Shown: piece after piece, positions 1 to 14,659 of the stretch
Numbering within the stretch: position 1 is the stretch's first letter
Layout: every line of letters starts with the position of its first letter
Made by a program: the position numbers and the translations under genes
DNA from: Aptenodytes patagonicus
Lineage: Eukaryota; Chordata; Aves; Sphenisciformes; Spheniscidae
DNA: 64,000 nt
Reading direction: 5' to 3'
Assembly (NCBI RefSeq): GCF_965638725.1
Contig: NC_134954.1
Span: 6,195,001 to 6,259,000, forward strand
The notes under the pieces: model-generated
Seen by the model: the letters and a program-made list of their open reading frames with translations, nothing else
Told to the model about the DNA's origin: nothing
Databases searched by the model: none

Positions 1-3000
1 AGATAAACCCAAGATTACAGGTCTAAGGGCATTATGTAGATCTACCTTGAAAACAAGGTAAAGAGGGAGAAGACTGGGTCTTCATTTTGATAATATTCAG
101 CTTGAAACAAGTTTACATACAGAAATGCCAAAAGTTGAGAAGCCTGTTCACTCATACTAGCACATCTTAAAGAGAAACACTTTAAAGCTAATAAATAAAT
201 TAAAAAAAATAAATAAATCTATATTTCCAGGGGAGGGGGAGTACTCACCTGTTATCTACCTAACTAGAATGGGTCTCAAGTTTTTGCATCTTCAAAATAT
301 CATTTAGAAAAGTTTTGGTCAAATCAGGAGGGTCTCAGGAGTTTTCCTTTTCTTTTTCTAATCACTGATATTTAGCACTGACTCAAGCTGATGTCTATTG
401 AGGCTTCCTTTCCTAGACTGTCTCAAGCAGGTTATGCTATCCTCCTGAACAAAGACTTCTACCGAAATGCTACACAAAAAAGGTCAGAGGCCTCATGTAT
501 AGCAAGATTCCTACGCCACATGATACAATCTGGGAAACGGTTTAATTGTAGTTGTTGAGGAAGAAATCCAATTAAAACAGGTTAAGTTTCCGGCTTCCTC
601 AGCGCTGGATCTGCATATGGATCTTTAGCTATCGCAAGGATACTGCAACAACAAACAAAGGGATTAAAACACATTTAATGTTTTTTAAACTGGGTAGTGC
701 TCAAACCAATGGCATCTTGGAATTATGTGCCACAGACGCATCTTCTCGACCAAAGAAAAACAGTTTATACATTGACATTATACCTTGCAGTGACGTAATG
801 AAGAGCAAGCTCCAATACACATACCAAATTACTGACATAGGCACAATTAAAGACATTTACCTTGTATGAAATCATGAACCAAACTACCTACCAAGTATCT
901 ATATAAAGAAACAGAAGAGAAGTTCTGTGTACAGCTGAACAAAAGGAAGTCACACCCAAAAAAACACCTGATAAACACTAAGGATTAAGCTGTCTTTAAG
1001 CTGATCCTATCATTGATAGATTCAGGACTTTACAGTGCTCAGAGCTATTCTTTCGTGGTAACTACACAGAAGAACATACAATATTAGCTTCCACAACTGC
1101 ATTTTAGGAAGGTTCCAACCTTTACAGTCATGGAAAAAGTTGTCAAAAGCCAGAGTATGCACCTTTTCAGTACTCGACAAATACAAACGAGTTTGTGGGA
1201 ATGAGGCATTGTACATGGGGATCGCAGAGTATGGGAATGGCAAGTGAGTGTCCCAAGAACCTGAACAGAGAGAGTTAAGATGCCAAACTTGAGCAAATCT
1301 AAATATTAGAGCTCTTTCTGGCATCCTGCTAAAAAGCATTTGACTTAGTCTTAATTTTAAGCTAGGTAATAACTTGCCATCACAAACTTTAATACAGATG
1401 AAAAAGTCTACCACAAATTCCTCTCTTCCTTCCCATATGTGCAAGTACCACCAGCCCTTTTTTCTGCTTTACCTCACCAATGACTCTTACACCTCCTCTC
1501 TTCCAGGCTACCCATACCCTTTCCTTGCACAAGCAACAACTGTAACCATGCCCATATTTTATAGTAGTTCAGTAGATTAACAAGTTGACACTAATAAGGT
1601 CTTTTTCCTCAGGGTCATAGCATGGCCAGGTCTGCCAAAGCCTGAATTCCTTGCTGATAGTCAGTCACTTCAGAGTTGGAAGAAAGGCTGCTTACTTCCT
1701 GGCAAGGAGATGTTCCAACAGATGCTGCCTAAATCTGTTCAATGCTTTTTGTTACCTCCCAGCTAAACTACTGCTCTCTGATGTACTGAAAGGATTCACA
1801 GACTGCCAGTAATACAGAATGCATATCAGAAGAACACAAAGTTTCTCCACAGCTCTGAGATACTTATAAAAAAATAAGCAAAGCTATAGGTTTTCTATAG
1901 CTTGATCTTAGGACGAAAATTATTATTTAAGAACTAGATATTACAGTAGTTGATTTGAAAAGCCTTTGCTCTTGCAATTTGCTCTGTGACCCAATCAGAA
2001 TACTCAGGAATGCACTAGTAAGGGAGACAAGACAAACAAAAGGATATTTAACTGGAGAGAGCAGCTTCATCACGATGCAAGATAGAACAACTCTCTTTAC
2101 GACACCTGAGTAAAAACACACAGGGAATGGAGTGGCTTCAGGGAAAGATTAAAGAAGAATATGAAGTAGACAGGCTTGTGAAGGAAGAGGGAAAATACCT
2201 GTAGGCCCAAAAGTGAGCACAGTTTCTTCCTTCCCTCCCCTCTGCACAGTATCTTATCACATCAAATGCAAAAATTAGGTATTTCATAAAGGCTGCAGCC
2301 TCTCTTCATCCTACATCTGTTTTGCTAATCAAAGATACTCAGCTAGGAACATGCACCTCCCCATCCCACATATGATTAATGAGCAATGAAGCGTTTTAGT
2401 AATCACAGTATCTTTACTATCTCTACTTCCCCACTTCAAGTCTTTGAAATAAATCTTTTCTCCCATCAATTATTTCCTAGCACCTCCAACCCCCATTAGC
2501 TACCAAACATGCTGAATTAATTGTACTAACTTTGGGTCAGTCTTCTATGCTTTTCAAACTTTATTTGTATGTTTTCTTTGTATTTAAAGGCTCCCCTGGC
2601 AGAACAGTTTTGGAACATAGATACTGTGTATTGCAATTTGAAAACAGCCTGATCTGTCCAGCACGAACTTCTTCCACAGAACTGAAAGTTAAATAGTTTG
2701 AAAACACTGCTCACCAAACTTGCAGTATCTATTAAGAAACAGTTTCAACTATTTCCTATCAAATGTCTATTTTGACTAATTAGAAAGCAGAGGGTATAAA
2801 GCTTCTAACATTGAATTTTCAAGTCAGCAGTCTGGTGTTGCAGTTTCAAATATCAGTATATGCCATTAGCATATACTAACATGACAATATTTATTACATT
2901 AAATAGCTGCATGATAAAAATCTGAAAGTTTCAGGGCTGCTTTTTTATTTTCAAGAAAAACATTTCAGATGTGGTACAGCAGTGTGTGTTTTATAATGGA

Positions 3001-6000
3001 TACTTTTCTAATTAAAATGACAGCATAAACATTCTGTACACATTCAAGTATGACAGACATTCTGAGCCAAACCTTTTTTCATAACTCCATTAACTCTAAG
3101 CTTAACAGTGACTACACTTCCTTATACTCTTCATACAAGATTTAACTTACTACTAAAGTTACAGTACAGACTAAGGAGAGAAAACCTAAACAAGCCAGCC
3201 TTTAGGGCATTAGAGCTAGCAGTCTGCACTACACAGTTTTTCAGCTGAACTCCACTGTATCTTCCAAAGAGTACTACAGTACTGATGGAAATTAAAAACC
3301 CAACTAGATTTCTTGGGAGACATGCTAGTGAGTGTGGTCATCTAAATAAATTAGAAAAGGAAAGTTAATTCTTCTAATCCAAATACTAAGTGAAAGTCTT
3401 GTGTACTTGGTAGAAGGTAGTTTCCAACTACTACATATATTTATCCAAAGTTCCTACCTTTGAGTATGTTATTATTTCAAGACCCTTCTCTTACAGAAAT
3501 ACCTCAGAAGGTACAGGGATAGAGTACAATTCTTAGTTTCACTCTAATGCCTGTGCAGGCCATTTTCATATTAGAATTCAGCACATCAAACTTCAGGAGA
3601 TGGTCAAAAATATAGATGATTGCATCTGTACAAGTTTATACAGACAATTTAAAACCTAACATTCTGAACTGTCACCAATTGTCACCAGTAAAAGCTTTTA
3701 AATTCTGCTGAAGCAACCTGAAATAAGATGAGCTTCTCCTCCATTCTCCCACCACAAATACTACTCCAGTCTATGCAAGCATAAAGAACAAAGCAGCTTA
3801 GATTATAGCCAGTCACAAACATGTATTTTAAAATTCTTCACACCTCAAAGCTGGGCCACCAACCTTCCTAATGACACAGCAAACACACACCAAGTATAGG
3901 TGCAACTGTAGTTTGTTGCCATAACCTGGAATACTATTAACTAGTAAGAAACTACCTTGATTTTGGATGCACCTTGACTTAACTAAACTTAGACATTTAA
4001 ATCACTATATTCTACTATAGGTTGAGCTTCTGCTTCTAGCTGCCACAGGTCTGGACTTCCACTAGTCACCTTCTGCTTCTGATATTGTCAACAGAAAGAC
4101 CAAGCCCTTCTGAAGTAGGCTTTTTTAACAAGTTAGATAATACACATAAAGATAGGGGCTTACAAGCCCCAACTCAGCTATGTCTCACACAAGCTATCTG
4201 AGAATCAGATGAAATCCGGTAGTTTGCATCTTCTCTACTTGTCACACTCAGTGACCTCAGAGCAGCATTCATGAGTCAATGGGCACAAAACTCTGGGTCC
4301 TTGAATTCCTTGCCTCAGCTGTTCAAAGCTTAAGCGTGCCAGGTTAACATCTTTAGAACACCTTCCCTTAAGGGAACTAAGCATAGAGATCCCTGTGGGA
4401 GCAACTACCTTTCGTGGTATAGCTATCACATTTATGACAATACAGCTACAGTCAGTGGTATAAGAACTGAACACTTACACATACTTTTGCACTTTGTTCT
4501 TTCTCCTCCTGTTAGCCTTTAGGTGGCAACTAGATATTTTAGGCTAAAAGTCAGGCATTTAAAGTATTCCAATCAAAAGTGATCCAAAAAACACACTAAG
4601 GATGCTTTAACAAACAAACAAAAAACCTTACTATTTAAAAAGAGATCCCATTATTGTTGACAGTATTTCCAGGAATAGGCCCTCTCCTTTCTTGAGGAGC
4701 TAAGATTTAAGACTGGTTCTCTCAAATACTTTTCACAGGACTGCCTACCTTCCTTCACTGTGTCAGTAGGGCCATGAAATTGTATTTGTTGACTCCATGA
4801 ACATATGTAGATAGACGTTCTCACTGAACCAGAGTGTAGCAAAAGAGTACAAGTGATCTTGATGAGGACTATTACACTACAGCTTTCCACCCCTGTCAGT
4901 TTCAAAGCTGTGTTACAGCAAACACACTACAGCAAGAGTATTTTTGTCTAAAGTACTTTCATCTTTTAGACATAGCTGGACTTAAAATATTCACAGCTAC
5001 GTGAATGTGCAGTCGGAGGCTCAACGTTGAGAAAAACAGTCGGAAATGACAGTTTCTGTAAGCTATGGGTGCTTAAATATTTGTAACACTTGAAGGCAGG
5101 CAATAATCTTAAACTTGTGATGGAATTAAATTTTGAAACCCTAATTCAGTAGTGACAGGACATCAGTAGATTCCAGAAGTGAAAAATTTTTTTGACAGCA
5201 GAACTCAGGACACTCACTACTATTTTCAGGCTTATAGAAGAGAGGTCATTCATTATCTTATTTCTGTTTTGTTAAATCCAAGACTATTTAAACAACCAAT
5301 TGCTGCTAAGTAGCATCCAAATAGAATACATCACCATATGAGTTTAGCAGAAAGTATTTGTAATGATAAACAGACTATTACCCATAGAAGGAAACTATGA
5401 AATAAGATGAAAGCTTTATTATTGTTACAGCCTTGCTTATTTCAACATAAATACCCAGGTGATATGGTTATCTAAAGTCAGAGCTGTTCCCTCAAAACTC
5501 CCGATTTTTTCCAATTTTTTCCAAAACTATCAAAACTTACAAGTTCCCTTTCCCCTTCTCCCTCTCTTCCCCAAAATAGTAAGTATGCATCAAAAATATG
5601 GAACAGTAAATTATACTGAGACACAATGCTATGAAGTACAATAATACCAAGCAGCATGGATATCCTATACCTCAGTACTAAAAACAAGTAGTTTTGCTAT
5701 AAGCCAAGCCCTTGTCAGTGGACATATAAGCATTAGTGACTACGTGTTCCAATCACTCACAGAGTGATACTGGAGGGGAACGGGGGGTGGGGGTGGAGGA
5801 AGAACCAATGCTTAGGTATATATATATACCATTACAGAGTAACTGAGAATTCTCCAGTGCTTTTGTACAAAAAAGTATTTATCTGGAATACTCTACCCCG
5901 TCACAGTTGGCCTTGGTCAAGAGATGAATTCCAACTGAAAGAACAGAAAAGTGCTCTTACAGGAGGTGACTAATAAAGCCTGTATTATTTAGCCTGGCAA

Positions 6001-6935
6001 CAAGAAGGTTATAAATGTTTTCTGTTAAGTGCCAAGGGTAAAACACCAAGAGAAGAAAATTACTTAAAATGAGATGATAGCATTGATACAGTTAGCAGGC
6101 AAAACAGTTATGAGAAACTTTCAGGCTGGAAATTAGATGATCTTAAATTTCAAGAAACAACATGCTGAAAGAATCTCCCAGGAGACTGAAGAATTAAAAA
6201 AGCAAGTATGAAAACAAAACCAACGCATGCACTTAGCTGCTTTTTAGATGGCTGCAAGTTAGAGATTTAAGTGATGTACCAAGAATATTAGCAGATTACA
6301 CTTTTGACATTATGAGGTCTCTCACTAGGCTTATTTCTAGATAGTAGTACTTCACTGTCCTTACAGAGAACTGACAAATACCAAGTTCTGTTGCTCTACT
6401 AGGCCAACCAACAAAGAGATGAGATGCTCATGTTGCTCAGGACTGAGACGCTCAGGTACAAAAAGTCCTTAAAGGCTCAGTTCCTAGAAAAGGCTAGCAC
6501 CCCCATGTTGATCTTTTTGCTAAGGGAGTAACTGGAACACCATTCTTGTTATGATAGCACCCATTCTTTCTCAGAAGGTAAAAAGTCAGAGAAGACACTG
6601 CAAGGAAGCCAACCTGTATTACCTGTAGTTTGTGAAGCTTTCTTGTCCTGTCCCATGGTACCTACTACTGAAACTCTATTGTGACTAAGGAAAGAAAACT
6701 TGTCCCCACACCTTCTGCTGGGAAGGGGGGGGGAGGCAGAAGATTGCTCTCCACAAAGCAAGTTACTGCAGTAAGCAGCAAGTTCTAGGATTTAAAAATA
6801 AAAAACCACAAACCATACACCACACTTTTGGATAGGGTTATTCTATGCAGAGGTTGTTTATCCAGCTTGATCCTTCTATTGCTGTGTCACTCTGTGCCCA
6901 TATGTTCACATTTGATATCTCCCAAATGTATGTGT

Positions 6936-6964
6936 GCGGGGGGGGGTGAGGTGGGGGGGGAGGG
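6936..6964 (+). repeat. G-rich tract
   Basis: Two runs of eight or more G separated by TGAGGT on the plus strand. It is a possible G-quadruplex former on the strand not used as TRIP12 transcript. Similar G-runs lie near 6,725, 9,795 and 14,640. Confidence 0.7.
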
Positions 6965-8306
6965 AAATATGCCAGAGTTGATACTTTCAGAAAACCAAAC
7001 CAGCTACTTGATTTTTTGGAAAGAGCTCCATGTAGAACTAGCAGACAAAAACACAGGAACACTATGAAAGTGTAACAGAGATTCTGTAATTGAGTTATTA
7101 ACAACATTCAAGACAACTGAGATTTCAGAATGGGTTACAGAACAGAGAAAGTCAAAATACTAATTTAACTCTGTTAGATCAATTAACAATATCACCTGCT
7201 ATCTAGTTTTGATTTGCCATCCTACTGAGCTGACTTTCCACATAGCCTGACATAATTTTGTTGAAGGAAAACAACACTGCAAATCTAAAAATCTGTAAGG
7301 AAGAAACCATTTCTTAGTTGAAGGTGAACAGCTTTTAGATGAAAACACATTAAGCAATTTTGCGATGCACAGCAACCTACTTGGCTTACTTCCAAATAAG
7401 TCTCTAAAATGCTCCAGCACCACTAAAACAAGATTAAAATTAATCGCATTAATAGTACAGGTGAGATCTAACAGGGTTTCCAGTAATTTCAAGTGGCTGT
7501 GAAACTGCAACAATGAAACAGATACCACAAACAGAGGCAACACTGGTTTAGAACAGTCAGACTGTTAAGAACAGTTGACAAAGTGGTTCTGGTGACACTA
7601 CAGATGATGTCAGCAGGAAGCATAGTTAGAATTCAAGTGTAAGATCTCAATCCGACAGAAACTCAGACTTCATCTGAACAAAATACATGAAGTAAAGAGT
7701 TTTGAAAAATACATGATACAACTACATTAAGTTTATCTATTAAGTTACCTAATAGCAATCTACTTTATTTAAAACTACAAGAATAGTTTTAACAGCTTTT
7801 GGCTAAGTCTGTGACAGAGGAAAAAGCCTGACGCACCCAGGGAATATACTTTACTCCAGACAACCTCTGGAAGCAATAAAGTATAGCAACAAGTATGTTC
7901 ATTGCATTGTATTTTGAAAGTGACAGATTGAGATTATTTTGCTTGTCGCTTCAGTGGAGTCTCATAGGCAACTGCATTTATTTTAAGTGTGCGCTTAAAA
8001 AGTAACCCATTACTACATTTGTATTTACCTCAAGTTTCCAAATATACAGTTCTCAGGTTCTAGCTTACTTGAGTTCATCTGCATACAGCACAGTTAAGTC
8101 AGAATCTTCAGTGCCCATTCTGTTCCAACTCCAGTTCGGTTTCGGCAGTATGTCAAGAACCCCTAAGCTATTAAAAAAAGAAAAAAATTCCCATCCTTAC
8201 TACCGTGACCATAGTGCTCGAGTATTTAAACATTAATGAAAGGCATTTAAGCGGTACCGTTCCTTCGCATACTAAATTCCACAAAATTAATCTTTCCTCT
8301 TCACAG

Positions 8307-8507
8307 TTAACCTGAAGAGAGCTCAGTTTCCACTTTCTCCATGGAGTATTTAAATTTGCAGATTGAGGTGCTCAGTGGCATTTCTCCTAACAATGCTTCT
8401 TCCAGTTCGAGTTACAAAGTGCTGATGAAAGTTTTGAGCTGGAGTCCTGTTGTCAAGTCTAGTATAAAACATGGCTACGTTCAGTTGCAAGTCTACAAAT
8501 ACTTGAG
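8307..8507 (+). other. Candidate unassigned exon on the strand opposite TRIP12
   Basis: A 201-nt segment is preceded by a strong acceptor (CTTTCCTCTTCACAG, AG at 8305-8306) and followed by a consensus donor (GTAAGT from 8508). An ATG at 8341 opens a frame of 55 codons plus two bases that runs exactly to the donor. Unspliced, it would hit TAA at once, at 8509-8511. In the same frame a TAA lies at 8308-8310, so it could only be a first coding exon, not an internal one. The predicted peptide has a run of five serines and ends in KHGYVQLQVYKYL. I do not recognise a family. It could be an exon of an antisense gene or lncRNA, a pseudogene piece, or chance. No partner exon was found. Confidence 0.3.
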
Positions 8508-11100
8508 GTAAGTAAATGACAAATAAGGAGTATGCAGCGGAACTATATCAACTTAAAAGTTGTCATACAAGAAATCTGAAGAAAGCATATTTGGTATCTT
8601 ATTTTTGGCAAAGAAATATATTTGTTCTTCTGCCAAGCTTACTGTAACTGAGCAAGGGAATGAAACTAACTTCTTTAATGCATAATCTTATGGTATAATG
8701 CAGGTCTTCAATTTTATTACCAGTGTTTTATTGTAGAAAGCTATCTGCTAAATAAATCAGGCAGAATACTACCAGAGTAAGATATGGCAGCATGCACTGT
8801 CATTACATAAACATGAAAAACATTGTGGAATAGACTGTAGCAGATCTTTAAAGCACAGCTTTTAACACTTGGAATCCTGGCTTAAGTTATGCAGCTTCCA
8901 TCACCTTCTTTAAATGAGATACAGAGGAAATGGTGTTTTCTCCAGAAATTTTCTAGTTAACTTCAAATCAAGTTGCATTTTTATGTACACCAATGGTATT
9001 CCTGCCCCTTCTATTTCTTGAATCCATTTATTTTGATTACTGGTGTTACTTAGAGATCTGAAGCCTAGCTACCTAGCTATGCAGCTTCTTCTCAGGTGCT
9101 ATTCACTCAGGCTATGTCTGTCTGCATGCTCTGGTTCCAGTCAGCTATTTCCCACCTTCCCCTCATCCCTTTACGATGGATGAGTTCATCAAGCTATTAC
9201 ACCTGAAACAACTGCAAAAGTCAAAACAAGTGAAGTTTTAAAGAGAAGTTACAGTTCCCAGTCAGTAGCTTGATTATAATAGAGTATACCCTCAAAATAA
9301 AGAGGAAGAGAACATTTACTCTCTAAGGAAGGAAGAGTTCCAAGTTGGTATTCAGCATACAGCCTATTAATATGCACCTTCAGCTACTTTCTTCATTAGT
9401 TCTCTTTAAATGCATAGCCACATCTCACCTGTGATCAGAAGGTTCAGTTACACTGCACACACCTTCCAGGAAGGGACACTCTCTATACCGAATAAGCTAA
9501 TTACATAAGGGGTTTGACATTAGAAGACACAGAACATTATTAACATGGATAAGATGCCATCTTCTAGCCCTGATGTTAACCACATCTCACAATATTATCT
9601 TGTCAAAAAATAGACATCTACCACAGACTCATATTCCACAAAGGTATATGATGTAAAGGCAGCTTCTCCTCACTAACTCCAGGAGTTAAAGTAAGCATCT
9701 AATCATTATACCAGCATCAAGGACATTTAAGGCAAGTGCCTTGATTGTTTGGGAGGGGGAGCGTGCATTTTTTCTTTTTCCTTTTCTTTGGGCTGGGGGG
9801 ACTGGGGGGAGAGAGGGAGGCAGGCATGGGGGATGTTGAAGTCCACCATCACCAGTGTTACTATACATTGTTTACATCTTTCCTTTTTTGCTGCCCCAAC
9901 TCATTTATATTGCTCCTAAAAAATTCATGTTTTCAACTTAGACAATACTACATAAAAGTGTATTTTTGATTTCCACATTTATTTACCTGTACTTCTACTT
10001 TTACATCTAAGCAGTCTTGGACTAAGAAAGGAGGTACAGAACAGACTTCAAACACAGAAAAGCCCACAGTACAGAGAGAAGATCGTTTCTCCCACCCAGA
10101 GTGGGTAAGACAAACCATAACAAGCTCATAGCAAGGCAAATAAGGCAGAAGTTAGACATGGAGAAAGATGAGGGAGAACAAAACAGCATGCATGCTTTCT
10201 AAAAGCAAAGATAGCGTAAGACTAGACCTAGTTACCTTGGAGCATAAGTATGTACTAGATGACCTACGAAGGTTTGTCCCAGGCCTATTTTTCCCTAATT
10301 GTTCTACCTTCAGGAACTATCCCTAAAAATCAAAGTAAAAATTCCTCATTAGAGTTACTGCTCTGCATTAATAACAATCGATATTAACCATGCTTTAAAC
10401 ACACAACAGCAGTCAGCCACAAATCTGAAGGAGATGCACATTGCTGGTATTGAGTCTAATGCCCGTCTCATGACTAGACAGCCTTCTGAAAGTTTAACAC
10501 CTTCGTCCCCAAATAACACATGTACATCAGAAAATAAAGAACACATTTGTACTCTTTCACTTCCACCTTTACAGAAGTCCAACAAATAGTTTCCCTTCTT
10601 TATGCTAAGTTTACTTATTTGGATGTTATGCAATAAAACAAGGGTTGTCAGCAACAAGTTACTCTGAAAGCAGAATAAACATGAAATATACTTTGCCTTT
10701 CAGATCTTAAAAAGCCGCCTTGTTCAAGAAGTACCAGGGACCTTAGCTTCCATTTTGAAATACCAAATTGCTCCCTACAACTCAAGGTTCACATTCCAGG
10801 AGATGACTCAGACCCTTTCATACCTTTTGAGAAGGTCAAATCTTTGCAGTTCAGCATGCACACTTTATTGTGGACACCATTGCAAAGCAGACCAATCCAT
10901 TCAGAAGACACTGAGAAACTGTGACTTCCCCCTGCTCCATGAGACAAGCATTGTACTGCTACACATTATAGAATCCTTCCAGTTTCCTCTCCATATGTAC
11001 CTTTGTAGGTTTGTTGGTTTTTTTTTTTTCCTTTCTTACCACTCAAGAAGATGGAGCTATTTTATCAGTACAGTGATCAACGAAAAACTATTTATTCAAG

Positions 11101-11178
11101 AGTAGATAAAGTCAAGTGGTGAACAGAGCCAAGTGACCTCCAGAGGTCCTTTCCAAACTGGCTTACGCTATGAATCAT
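11101..11178 (+). mobile_element. CR1 LINE 3' tail fragment
   Basis: The stretch reads TGACCTCCAGAGGTCCTTTCC and ends near CTATGAATC, the usual 3' end of CR1 elements in sense orientation. It is short and diverged, so it is an old, 5'-truncated copy. The left edge is uncertain. Confidence 0.7.
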
Positions 11179-13858
11179 GGCAAGAGAGGCTTTTTTGGAG
11201 CAACTGAAGGCAACTATAGCTTGAACACCATTGCTAGTACTTCTCACACATCTTTAATATTGAAGTCCAGTATTAAATCACTGTGATTAACTTTGTTGAT
11301 ATACACCTAACTTTTCCAGTTTTTCCTATACAAGTCTTCACTTCAAAAGTTGACTATCTATTGCTCTTATACATGGCCATTTTTTGCCATATTTGTACCA
11401 AGCATGTTCATGAGTCAAGTAAGACTGGCAACATTCAGTACATTGCAAGACAAGCCTTATTATAGACAGTGAGAGTAAACAGATTGGTTATGTGTGCTCG
11501 AACCCTGGCTGCCAGACAGAATTAAAGGAGAATATGACTGCATATTTACACAGTCAGATTCTACCAACTTGATGAGAAAAATTTTATCACATGGCAGGAT
11601 TAGGAGAACAATTGCCCTTCAAAACTAACCTTCGCACTAAAGTAATCATCACTGGTATCTGAAAGCATGCAGTGGAGAAGCTAGTTGACATAGTGCTGTC
11701 TTTCACACTGACTGTACACTTGATATCATGTGTAGCTAGAAATTTTCTATTTCCAGAAGATTGCTGAATTCACGTTTTAAAGTCAATCATTTTGTTAAAA
11801 AAGACATCCTGAAACAAGCAGCTACATACAAGCATTTTGTCATACTTGATCACCAGCGAGAAGTCTGAAAATAGTTCTGCTCCTTGAGAAACACATTATT
11901 TCATGTAAATTGAAAAAATATCAGGAAGGAAAAAAGAAAAAGTTAATGTGACGGGTTTTTTTGCAGTTACCAACCTCATGTCCCGAATCAAAACTTAGCT
12001 ATGAAAACATTCAACAAGAAGTTGGTTCATATACTGCCATAAATCTGCTATGATACTATATATAGATTAAAATATTAAGAGCAAATTCAAAGTAAGTATT
12101 ACTTCTTCAGAAAAATAAACCCACTGACCCAAAGGTAATCTGTTACCCTACCAAAAAATTCAGATGTACTACTACCTTCAGAGTCAGTACTGAAAGGGGC
12201 AATGACAGCTTGGTGAAAAGTTTCCACTATTAAGAAGGTCATAGAGTCCACAAAGTATTTTACAGGGAGTGCTACTAATTTGACAGGTGATGAACAGGAC
12301 ACGATCATCCAACAGGGCAACGGGAGATCCCAGAAACATACAGATTAAGTTTTTGACAATGTGACAGTACACCATGTCGTACAACTTCGGGATTTGATTA
12401 TACTTTGTCACAATAATTTAGTCTCAGTGTGACAGAAGACAGACCCATGATCAGAAGTGTTCTACATGATGCTTACTAATTAGCTTGTTAGAAAATATAG
12501 CATGGCCTATAAACATAAGATTAACACAGATAGTTCTGAGATTCACTTACGCTGCAAATTAAGTACAAACATGTAGGTTAGTCAAACAATAACCTTCCTA
12601 CTCATGCTTCAGCTTCATTGCATAAAAACAGAAGGAATTTAGTCAGGTTACCCTCCTGGATTGTCTCAAAGTAAATAACTGAGTAAATACTTATCAGTGA
12701 TGTAGAGACCCACAAAAAAATTCGTCATGGCTTCATTCATGACATTAAAGTCAACTGCATTACGTTTTCGCTAAACTGCTGCAGAAGGACTACAGTGTCT
12801 TTGTTGCCTATAGCTTTGGACCTCAAATTTAGGAATGATTTTATAAGAACAAGTTTTAATTAAAAATTTTTTTCTATAATATTTGCATTCTGGGTTTGAA
12901 GACAAACAGTTAAAGTGCAATACAAAAAGGAAAATAAAAAATGAACTTGTGCATGATTCCTGATTGAGAATGACAGTTCTGATTATTCATTTACTGGGAA
13001 GATACAGGTTGTTTCCCTAATGGTCACTTTGGCCTGAAGAACTTTTGCACGACATCAAAAGACTCCATTTTCATAAGCCTCTTATTCAACAGGTCGGCAC
13101 TCCTACTGAAGCAGATCTGCTATATTAATAAGTAGTAATGCCACACTGTTGGCAACCTACAATTTTTCTACTAACAGCTAAGACCTTTTTAGGCTCCTAC
13201 CTATGGAGCCATCTGGAGACTGAAGAACATTCAGACTTAAAGTTGTCAGTTCAAGCTTACTACTCCCCATTTTTTCAGAGAGACCCTAGGGTTGGGGGGG
13301 AGAAAAAAAAAAAAAAAAGAAAAAATCAGATTACCTGTATTTCTACCACAGCAACAGGATACACCGAACAATAAAAACTGAAAATACCCTTCCATTTTAA
13401 GATCAAAAACAGTGTATGTACAAAACAGAGCCATTCACAATCAGCTACATTTTACAAATATAGAAACTATTACAAGTTAAAAACACGTAAGTTTCTGAAA
13501 ACTAGAAGTATTATTTACAGTATTTACTCACCAGAACACTGCTTTTAAACATCTTAGTTCAAACATAACATTAATTGTTAAAATATTAGCTGCAAAAACT
13601 TAAATACTAATATTTTCATAAATATATTTCCTTCCTATATTTATTAAATAGGCTACCAAACAATAGAAAGGTATACAGTTATTTTTCAAGTACTGCTTTC
13701 ATGTTCACTATGCATATTTTTATACATATATAAAAAATAAAATATATTTAAAAACTTTCAGCATAATGAAAAACCTCACAAATCTGTTTGAGCAGAAATC
13801 AAATACCAAAAAACACACCCCTGTACAATTAGAAGTCTAGGCTTGGGGGTGGGAGGGG

Positions 13859-13878
13859 GGAGAGAGAGAGAGAGAGAA
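13859..13878 (+). repeat. (GA)n microsatellite
   Basis: About ten GA dinucleotides directly after a G-rich stretch, giving a purine-only tract on the plus strand. Confidence 0.9.
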
Positions 13879-14632
13879 CTGGAGAGAAGAGAATATACCA
13901 GAGATAAACAGAAGTAATCACAGCAATGCTTGCTAACTTTTAAAGTCTTACAAAGAAAGTATATCCACAGTGACAGTTCCCCTAAGAAAAGTTTGTAAAA
14001 TTAATTTAAATTTTAAGTCATTAGAATTCCTCTTCTTTCTCACTATGAAGGATGTACTTCATATTTGTCAGGTGGTAACTACTCAACTCCTCTTTCTGAC
14101 AGTCTTTAAAGCACCAGGAAGCTCAATATTAGTAACACATACAATACATAAACTGTGGAAGTTATCTTGTTTGAGTAAAGTTTTGTGTTACGGTGTTAGA
14201 ACCTCCAGATCAATATTATTTCTGCTGAACAAGGCAGAAAGAAAAAAAAACCACTAGACAATCTTTTGGAAAAAATATTTCAAATTAAAATTATTATTGG
14301 ATTGCTACACAGAGTAAAACCACCCTCAAAACAAACTGCACACACTCTAAAAATGTTCCCAAGTTGCATGCCAGACTTACAGAATAAATTTAGGCCAGTA
14401 CCAAGCACTCATTTCTTCCCCGTGTGTAAATGCGACACAATCAGGCCTCACATGCAGGCCTCTCTCTCCAATACAGGCAGGACCTTTGTTCGATACGTCG
14501 ATGTTTTTCCCCCAAAGCCCTTGACATAACTTTCCATTCTTTCCCCTATTATTTTCCGGTTCACAGTCTAGACTTTCGGACTCCCGTTCTGTGAAAACCC
14601 CTGGCTGTCGAGAAAGCCAGTGCACTAGGAAG

Positions 14633-14659
14633 GGGGCGGGGGGGGGGGGGGGAAGGGGG
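14633..14659 (+). repeat. Long G-run, probable G-quadruplex former
   Basis: GGGGG, a C, then about 15 G in a row, AA and GGGGG. This can fold as a G-quadruplex on the plus strand, about 1 kb inside the presumed TRIP12 transcript. Read length at the long run should be treated as uncertain. Confidence 0.8.

Noticed and set aside
7199..7543. 114-codon minus-strand frame in TRIP12 sense orientation
   Set aside because: The translation has no similarity to TRIP12 and no fitting splice sites were seen. Frames of this size are common by chance here.
11490..11520. tRNA B-box-like word (GGGTTCGAG on the minus strand)
   Set aside because: No A box at the right distance and no cloverleaf pairing could be found around it.
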